DNA of 9,527 nucleotides, from positions 1-9,527 of the forward strand of contig JAQUEL010000073.1 of NCBI GenBank assembly GCA_028685295.1. Reading direction: 5' to 3'. A program made the position numbers and the translations under genes. The notes beneath the pieces were generated by a model. The model did not search any database. It worked only from the letters and a program-made list of their open reading frames with translations, and was not told the origin of the DNA. This stretch comes from a bacterium (lineage in GTDB: Bacteria; UBP13; UBA5359). Positions 4,134 to 9,527 of the stretch are shown here, piece by piece (the stretch's first letter is position 1; the number at the start of each line of letters is the position of its first letter).

Positions 4134-6002
4134 CTATGAGAGGAGCAGATGCCCATTCTCTAATCTCAAATGATAATCGAAGGAAGCTGTCGGTGAGGAA
4201 AAATTATGACTGATAATGAATATTTGCTCGAAGGTATCAGCTACTTCGCCTACGGTAATAAGGCGAATCAGCGCCTCTGTACGTTCTCTGTCAAAGGAAC
4301 CAAGCGGTTCGTCCAGGAAGATAAAGGAGGGGGCGCTGCCTCGTTCCTGAGGTAGCGTAGCCATAGCAAAGGCCAGCCGTAATGCCAGTGAGAACTGATC
4401 CCTGGTGCCGCCGCTGAAGATGTTCTTGGAACGCCAGCCGCCTGCCCTCTGATCCCAGACCCGTATACGATAATCTTCGCCTATCTCCACATCATGATAG
4501 CGGTCTGCAGTTAACAGCGGGAGCATGCGCCGCATATAGGCGGTGGTGGCCGGTAGAATACGCCTTACCAGTCGTTCCCTGGCCCGGGAAGCTAACTCGG
4601 CTACGCATTCTCGTAGCGCCAGATCATGCTTCAACGCGGTAAGCTCGGCTTCTGCAGCGGCGCGATCCCCGCCAGTAAAGCTCTCCGTTCCAGCGTATTC
4701 CGGCATTAGCGCAAAGACGGCCCCTCTCTTCTGCTCCATCAGGCGTAGATGCTCCTGATGAAGTCTGGACAGCTCCAGATACCTGCGCCCCTCCTCTGAG
4801 AACATAAGACCTGCTCCAATCTGGTCTGCAGAGAATGCCGTTTCGGATGAGAGAAGCCTTTCCAGATGCTCTCGATGATAGCACTGGCGGGCTTTGACAT
4901 CCACCAGGCGCTGCTCCAGAGCATCCAGCTCACCGACAGCCGCCTTTAATTCTTCATGCTGTGCCTTCCGGCTTGCAGACAGACTCGAACTCTCTGTATC
5001 TTTATCTCTCTGCGCCTCTGCGCCTCCATGCTTTTTATAAAGCATAAAGAGAGTTATCAGAGTGGATAAAACAAAGATACTTCCGGCAGCAACCATTCCA
5101 AACTTCAGTCCGGCAATATATGCGGCCAGGATTCCGGCCAGCAGCGGCCAGATATATTCGGTGGCCTGCGGTCTTATCATGGATGCCGTCTCATGCAGTT
5201 TGGCTTTCAGAGTTTCTAATTGCTCTTGCGCAGCCATAGCCTCTTCACGGGCAGATAAAAGGCTCTTTATCTCCATTTCCAGCCTGGAAAGCTCTGCCTC
5301 TGCAGCGCTGATCGCCGCAATGGATAGCCTCTTTCCAGCCTGCTGCAATTCATCCGCCAACAGAGCCGTCTCTCTTTTTAGGTCATTTATCTCCTCATGC
5401 AATCCTGCCAGCTTTACCCGAGCTTTTAAACTCTCCAGTTGCTCCAGTTCATGCCGTTTGAAACGGCCTCCCTCTTCAAGCTCGTTAAGTGCCTCCAGGT
5501 TCAACAGGCTGAGAATGGCTTTGCGCCTTTCTGATGCGCTCAATCCCTCCAGCCGCTCCAATTTCTTCTGTTCAACAAAGACACTGTTAAGAAAGGTCTG
5601 CCCATCAAAGCCCAGTTCGGCCGTAATTCTGGAGCGAACGGCACCGACGGAGGATACTTCCTCCGTTATATCTCCACTGTCGGAGAAGAGGGTCATGCGT
5701 GCGCGCGAGGGTTTGCCGCGGCTCAGCCTGCGTTCCACCTGCAGCCTTTTGCGCCCTATGGTCAAAATCACAGAAATTAACATCCGATCGCTGTCATAGG
5801 TGATAAGATCATCCAGCGATCCTCTGTTTTCTTCTGTAACTAAAGGCTCTCCAAAAATACCGAAATAAACTGCCTCAAAGAGGCTGCTCTTTCCGGCCTC
5901 ATTGCTGCCCTCTATCAAAAAAGTGCCCTGTTCGGGTAGCTTGAGATCGATATCTTTCAGTCTTTTGAAACCGGATACGGCTATATGCCGCAGTTTAATC
6001 AT
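4134..6002 (-). CDS. Rad50/SbcC-like (YhaN-like) SMC-type ATPase with a membrane hairpin
   Basis: This 622-residue ABC/SMC-type ATPase is probably the partner of the Mre11-like nuclease encoded just upstream. Walker A is GSNEAGKSS (32-40), the Q-loop is VFVEQ (141-145), the signature is FSGGTRDQ (529-536), Walker B is FIFLDE (560-565), and the switch His is in FIISHN (595-600). Helical coiled-coil arms run about 145-280 and 330-480. Between them there is no CxxC zinc hook but two hydrophobic stretches (about 284-300 and 303-322) followed by YKK, a predicted transmembrane hairpin. This resembles the membrane-linked Bacillus YhaN more than SbcC, though YhaN is much longer (~960 residues). The ATG at 6002 overlaps the nuclease stop (ATGATTAA), has AGAGAGG upstream, and places the Rad50 fold at residue 1. 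A GTG at 6026 is less likely. The likely role is DNA-end or fork processing at the membrane, by inference. Confidence 0.88.
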   Translation of the reverse strand: MIKLRHIAVSGFKRLKDIDLKLPEQGTFLIEGSNEAGKSSLFEAVYFGIFGEPLVTEENRGSLDDLITYDSDRMLISVILTIGRKRLQVERRLSRGKPSRARMTLFSDSGDITEEVSSVGAVRSRITAELGFDGQTFLNSVFVEQKKLERLEGLSASERRKAILSLLNLEALNELEEGGRFKRHELEQLESLKARVKLAGLHEEINDLKRETALLADELQQAGKRLSIAAISAAEAELSRLEMEIKSLLSAREEAMAAQEQLETLKAKLHETASMIRPQATEYIWPLLAGILAAYIAGLKFGMVAAGSIFVLSTLITLFMLYKKHGGAEAQRDKDTESSSLSASRKAQHEELKAAVGELDALEQRLVDVKARQCYHREHLERLLSSETAFSADQIGAGLMFSEEGRRYLELSRLHQEHLRLMEQKRGAVFALMPEYAGTESFTGGDRAAAEAELTALKHDLALRECVAELASRARERLVRRILPATTAYMRRMLPLLTADRYHDVEIGEDYRIRVWDQRAGGWRSKNIFSGGTRDQFSLALRLAFAMATLPQERGSAPSFIFLDEPLGSFDRERTEALIRLITVGEVADTFEQIFIISHNFSSPTASFDYHLRLENGHLLLS

Positions 6003-7167
6003 TTGACTGGCCTCTCTCTTCCCCACGCAACCTGATCAGAGCCGTCGCCAGTGCTTCTTCCACCAGTAGACACTCATTATCATCATGACGTGAGGCTATC
6101 ATCTCGGCGGCGGCTCGGCGCAGTTCCTCTTCAGGATCTACAGATATACCTGTTGCCGGAAATTCCTCTTCGGCCAATGCCAAACCGCTCAGGCCTAAAT
6201 CAAAATAGAAGGACCGCTCTGTACCAAACCGCCAAATCTCGGTCAACCGTAAGCGGTGATAAGCAACGCGATCCAGCGTGCCCTCAATATCCAGGCGCAA
6301 CAACGCCTCTTCATCGACAACCTTTGATAGCCGTTTCAAAACAAAAGCGGTTGGATCATCAAGAGCAAGCTCTTCGGCCGCTACTCTCAAGCGGTGCATC
6401 GGCTGTGGTGTAAGCGGTATGAAATCAGCCTGCACCTCTCCGCTTTCAAGCTCCAACGCCCAAAAACCCGGAATATTATCGATTTCACCGAAATCCAGCC
6501 TTTCCGTAGCTCCGGCTGAGAGGATCACCGCGCTTCCTGCCGTCTCACGAAAAGCACGATGGTTATGGCCAAGAAGCACAACATCGGCCCCGCAGGCTGA
6601 CAGGCTCTCACGACTTGCCGCCGGCTCGCCGGCCATCCAGCCGTGGCCGGATAGGCTACAATGCATAAGCAATATAGATGGAGGATTGTCAGGGAAAGAG
6701 CACTTCTGCAGCGGATCATCGCCGGGCTGTAATCCGGGATCCGACGATGCGCCGCCTACAATCAAATCTCCATGACGAGTGGATAGACGCACGGCTTCCG
6801 GGCCGCCGCTGCCGGCAAGATAGAGAACAGCGCTGTTATGGCTTAGTATCCGATGAGGAGCCGTGCTGCCGGGCGCATTTGAGGATCTGGGCGTATCATG
6901 GTTGCCGCCGATCAGCACTGTCCGTATGCCGCCTGTCTCCAAACGCTTTATTTCACCCATTACAAAAGCAATCTCTACATTACGCGGATCCGGCTGGTCA
7001 AAAAGATCTCCTCCCTGTAAGAAGAGATCCACCTCATTATCAAGCGCATAATCCACAACCTGCGACAAGGCTTGGCGCAGAATCAGCCGCCTTCTCTCCA
7101 GTTGCGCCGGAGTCATACGCGCATAATAGCAACCCAGATGATTGTCAGCAGTAAAAACGATTTTCAT
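5995..7167 (-). CDS. Mre11/SbcD-like (YhaO-like) metallophosphoesterase nuclease
   Basis: The 390-residue protein carries the full calcineurin-like phosphoesterase site: D8 and H10 (TADNHLG), D54 (GGDLFD), N89-H90-D91 (IGGNHD), H169 (LLMHCSLSG) and H201/H203 (LGHNHR). These two-metal ligands are those of the SbcD/Mre11 DNA exonuclease family, and the length suits the family. After the catalytic domain (to ~250) comes a helical/capping C-terminal region that in Mre11 contacts the Rad50 coiled coil. Its stop overlaps the start of the Rad50-like gene by 8 bases, so the two are co-translated and probably form one complex, which would trim DNA ends or protein-blocked ends. Only 55 bp separate it from the secretin gene on the same strand. 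No good ribosome binding site precedes the ATG at 7167. Confidence 0.9.
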   Translation of the reverse strand: MKIVFTADNHLGCYYARMTPAQLERRRLILRQALSQVVDYALDNEVDLFLQGGDLFDQPDPRNVEIAFVMGEIKRLETGGIRTVLIGGNHDTPRSSNAPGSTAPHRILSHNSAVLYLAGSGGPEAVRLSTRHGDLIVGGASSDPGLQPGDDPLQKCSFPDNPPSILLMHCSLSGHGWMAGEPAASRESLSACGADVVLLGHNHRAFRETAGSAVILSAGATERLDFGEIDNIPGFWALELESGEVQADFIPLTPQPMHRLRVAAEELALDDPTAFVLKRLSKVVDEEALLRLDIEGTLDRVAYHRLRLTEIWRFGTERSFYFDLGLSGLALAEEEFPATGISVDPEEELRRAAAEMIASRHDDNECLLVEEALATALIRLRGEERGQSND

Positions 7168-7173
7168 ACAGTG

Positions 7174-7203
7174 ATTCTAACTGAATTGATGCATCTTGTC
7201 CAA
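7174..7203 (-). promoter_or_regulatory. Weak candidate promoter giving a leaderless nuclease transcript
   Basis: In the 55-bp gap upstream of the Mre11-like gene, TAGAAT (7179-7174, 5 of 6 matches to the -10 box) is preceded by TTGGAC (7203-7198, 3 of 6) with 18 bp between. Transcription would begin at about the first base of the ATG at 7167, which would explain the missing ribosome binding site. Read-through from the secretin gene is the alternative. Confidence 0.25.
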
Positions 7204-7222
7204 AGCCAGGACCTGCTTGCTA

Positions 7223-9028
7223 CTACTCTATCTCACCCATATCCAGCAGGTGAGGAGTAATAAAGATCACCAGCTCGGAATCACGAGTGGTCTTTGTCTT
7301 ATTACTGAAGAGGCTGCCGACCAACGGTAGATCACCCAGCAGAGGTATCTTAGTCTGGTTATGAAGTTCTTCGGATGATATCAGACCGCCGATGCTGATA
7401 CTTTGGCCATCCTTGACCCGGATGCTGGTATCCACCCGGCGCTGAGATACTTCCGGCAGCCCGTCGGCGGTGATACCGGAGACGTTGCTGACTTCGGGAT
7501 GTATGTCCACGGTTATATCGCCGGAAGCACCCACCCAGGGCACTATCTTGAGAGTGGTGCCGGCGTTGATGGTCTGAATACGAGTGGTAATATAAGTGCT
7601 GCCGGCTGAACCCTGTTCGGTGGTTATCTTGTAGTTCAATTGCTTGCCTACATTTATCAGCGCTTCATAGCCGTTCAACACGGTAAGCCTGGGATTAGCC
7701 TTGACTTCGGCTTTACCTTCTTCAATAAGGGCGACGACCTTGGCCAGAAGCCTCTTGCTCAAGCTACCGCTGGAATCGTAATTCATGATGCCGCCCTTGC
7801 CGTCAACAGCAAGCTGACCGTTTTCAAAGTTAAGGTCCACGCCCAGGTCCCTGACCAGATTGCGATTGACTTCCACTATGAGAACATCTATAGATATCTG
7901 GGGCACGGGCGTATCCACCTTGGCGATAAATTGCCTCAAATCCTCTATCTGGTCATCGGTACCGGTGAATATGATGGAGTTCTGATCCCTATTTATATCT
8001 ATATTGGCGGCAATCAAGCTTTTGGGAAGTATCTTTCTGATATCCTCCGCCTTGTAGTAAGATATGCGGAATATCTCCGTCCGGATGAACATGGCGGCCG
8101 AAGGACTGTTGGGAGACGGATCTCCCACGAGATAGACATCGCCCTCCCTCTTATAGACGAATCTCGATCCTGATAGGATCTTCTTCAGAGCTTCATCAAT
8201 CGTAACTTCAGTTAGCTTGATATTGGCCAATCTATCCTGGACATTACCGAAAACGACTATATCCTTGCCGCTCTGCTCGCTGACTATCTGCAGAAGATCG
8301 GTAAGGTTTATGTTGGTCTCTTCTAGCGTAAGCTTCTCCTTGGGCGGACCACTGCGGCGGTAAATTCTTTGCTGTGCTCTGCCGGGATTAGGTATATCCT
8401 TATCCACAATGACGAGCCCGTTATCCTGTCTATAGAAGAGTCCATGCGCAGAGCAGATGGCTGTAAGAGCTTCTTCCAGAGATACGTCTTTAATCTTGAA
8501 GCATGTTTTACCGGTTATCTGGGCGGTAGGCACCACGTTGATTCCTGCTGCCGATCCGATACGGCGCAGAAGATCAGACAGATCGGAATCTTCAGCACGA
8601 CAGAATATTCTGCCGTTTATTAATTCCACTTCGGCGGGACCGAAAATGGGATTACGGCTGACCATATAAACATTATCCATCTTTTTATAATTGAAGCCAT
8701 TGAGAAAGAGAAGGCTCCTCAAGCCTTCCTCAAGGGTAACTTCATGCAAATCGACGGATACTTTGCCCTGAACGGTAGCATCGGCTATAATGTTGACCCC
8801 GGTCTGGGTGCTTATTAATGTCAGAATATTCCTGATATCTCCATCCTTGACGGAGAGAGCCTTTATCATATTGCCGTCAGCATATGTAATAGAGCAAAGC
8901 AAGAGTATAAAACCGGCAAATAAGAGGCTGAAACACCGGTAAAAAACCTTTTTGAGTAACCTGACGGCCGGAGCTTGGCCCTCTGCATCCTGTCTTAAAA
9001 GGCTTCCCCTATCCTCCATGCCTTTCAA
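7223..9028 (-). CDS. pilQ: Outer-membrane secretin, type IV pilus/type II secretion type (PilQ-like)
   Basis: This 601-residue pre-protein forms the outer-membrane ring through which pili or secreted proteins pass. A basic stretch and hydrophobic segment at about 24-50 (ending SITYADG) form a signal peptide. Three STN/secretin-N-like repeats follow at about 56-126, 138-210 and 237-304, then a NolW-like N1 domain (318-372). The secretin barrel domain (376-597) has the family motifs VKANPRLTVLNG, RVKDGQSISIGGLI, IPLLGDLPLVGSLF and ELVIFITPHLL. No AMIN domain is visible, unlike proteobacterial PilQ, and three STN modules is more than usual. Translation likely starts at the TTG at 9028, which overlaps the stop of the upstream PilP-like gene and has GGAG eight bases upstream; the ATG at 9019 is possible. 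The name pilQ is by domain content and context. Confidence 0.9.
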   Translation of the reverse strand: MKGMEDRGSLLRQDAEGQAPAVRLLKKVFYRCFSLLFAGFILLLCSITYADGNMIKALSVKDGDIRNILTLISTQTGVNIIADATVQGKVSVDLHEVTLEEGLRSLLFLNGFNYKKMDNVYMVSRNPIFGPAEVELINGRIFCRAEDSDLSDLLRRIGSAAGINVVPTAQITGKTCFKIKDVSLEEALTAICSAHGLFYRQDNGLVIVDKDIPNPGRAQQRIYRRSGPPKEKLTLEETNINLTDLLQIVSEQSGKDIVVFGNVQDRLANIKLTEVTIDEALKKILSGSRFVYKREGDVYLVGDPSPNSPSAAMFIRTEIFRISYYKAEDIRKILPKSLIAANIDINRDQNSIIFTGTDDQIEDLRQFIAKVDTPVPQISIDVLIVEVNRNLVRDLGVDLNFENGQLAVDGKGGIMNYDSSGSLSKRLLAKVVALIEEGKAEVKANPRLTVLNGYEALINVGKQLNYKITTEQGSAGSTYITTRIQTINAGTTLKIVPWVGASGDITVDIHPEVSNVSGITADGLPEVSQRRVDTSIRVKDGQSISIGGLISSEELHNQTKIPLLGDLPLVGSLFSNKTKTTRDSELVIFITPHLLDMGEIE

Positions 9029-9527
9029 AGCTTCAACTCCATTCTCTTACCTTCTTTATCTAGAATAACGCTTCTGGAGAAGATAGCAGCAACAATATAC
9101 CCTTCCGAAAGAGAAGCACCGGCACTGACTACGTAAGCCTTTTCACCCTCGCTGATCAATGCTGTTTCCTTATCCTGGAAGCGCATCACGGCTTCCAGGC
9201 GATAAGGAGGCACTTTCTCCTTTGCCGGTACCGATATTTCAGCAGATTCATCGATAGATTTATCGATGTTAAAGAATTTGCTCTCTGCTTTCGGCGGAGC
9301 AGGGGCAATTGAAACGGCCTGAGAAGCAATCGGAGTTTTTTTCTGAAGGGATAACCCTTCCTGCCTGCCAGCTGATAAGAGAGGTTTAAGCGGTTTGAAC
9401 GGATCAGAACGGCCCGTAGGCGGCATATCGATTATCTTTATCGTATTGCCGTACAATGGAACGGCCACGCTATTCCCGATAACAACCGGCTGATAATCCT
9501 CGGCCGGGGCTACGGTCTGCATGGCGC
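9025..9527 (-). CDS. PilP/GspC-like secretin-partner protein, 5' end outside the window
   Basis: The last ~60 residues (YRLEAVMRFQDKETALISEG...YVVSAGASLSEGYIVAAIF...VILDKEGKRMELKL) have the small beta-barrel pattern of the PilP/GspC HR domain. This domain links the inner-membrane pilus or secretion platform to the periplasmic N-domains of the secretin. A Pro/Ala/Lys-rich linker precedes it, with a SDPFKPL motif near the front as in PilP proteins. The stop overlaps the secretin start (TTGA), matching the pilP-pilQ order of pilMNOPQ operons. An ATG at 9522 is available, but the frame stays open to the window edge and no signal or membrane anchor is seen. The gene is therefore probably longer and treated as partial. 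Confidence 0.7.
   Translation of the reverse strand, partial: AMQTVAPAEDYQPVVIGNSVAVPLYGNTIKIIDMPPTGRSDPFKPLKPLLSAGRQEGLSLQKKTPIASQAVSIAPAPPKAESKFFNIDKSIDESAEISVPAKEKVPPYRLEAVMRFQDKETALISEGEKAYVVSAGASLSEGYIVAAIFSRSVILDKEGKRMELKL

Noticed and set aside
5158-5187. Zinc hook (CxxC) in the Rad50-like protein
   Set aside because: No CxxC occurs in the central region. The apex is a hydrophobic hairpin, and the cysteines present (for example in RQCYHRE) are isolated.
5062-5799. Plus-strand ORF of 245 codons within the Rad50-like gene
   Set aside because: It is a Ser/Arg/Leu-rich shadow of the coiled-coil coding sequence. The minus strand has all ATPase motifs.
7168-7222. Terminator between the secretin and nuclease genes
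   Set aside because: Only a 4-bp GTCC/GGAC stem without a T-tract is present.

Overview
The window is a junction between an ordinary bacterial chromosome (right half) and a heavily rearranged accessory segment (left half). The outer-membrane secretin of a type IV pilus/type II secretion-like system at the right end shows a diderm host. Strong AGGAGG-type ribosome binding sites, a HTH-WYL regulator, a type I-C-like CRISPR repeat and a YhaO/YhaN-like nuclease pair would fit a diderm Firmicutes-related lineage, but this placement is an inference and the species is not recognisable.

Right to left, on the minus strand: a PilP/GspC-like gene (5' end outside the window), a PilQ-like secretin (stop/start overlap), an Mre11/SbcD-like nuclease, a Rad50/SbcC-like ATPase whose zinc hook is replaced by a transmembrane hairpin (8-base overlap with the nuclease), a possible 16-codon ORF, and a HTH-WYL transcription factor. 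The WYL gene is cut in mid-domain at codon 202, exactly where a CRISPR repeat begins.

The array (2694-3258) has nine identical 32-bp repeats and eight spacers of 33-36 bp. The repeat is of the subtype I-C kind and reads on the minus strand. There are no cas genes and no leader: the place where a leader should be is WYL coding sequence. On its other side the array abuts, again exactly at a repeat edge, the 5' end of a phage gene read on the plus strand. Both neighbours are therefore truncated at the array edges.

The left part (plus strand) is a prophage fragment: a MuF/SPP1-gp7-type minor head protein with a C-terminal JAMM-like (JAB/MPN) motif, a small acidic protein, a weak terminator, a small zinc-ribbon-like protein, and the truncated gene at the array. 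The 5' part of the MuF gene is also lost. The long open frame that seems to extend it to position 131 is antisense to a decayed IS110-family transposase (minus strand, about 275-607) that has an in-frame stop and two small frameshifts. Left of this, positions 1-126 look like one end of an IS21-like element: two 19-bp direct repeats and a terminal ACA.

The picture is a graveyard or recombination hot spot: IS21-like end, IS110 remnant, prophage fragment, leaderless CRISPR block, truncated WYL gene. These follow an intact housekeeping block (pilus secretin, Mre11/Rad50-like pair). The points most worth checking are the double gene-array fusion, the MuF-JAMM fusion with its acidic partner, and the membrane-anchored Rad50-like protein.
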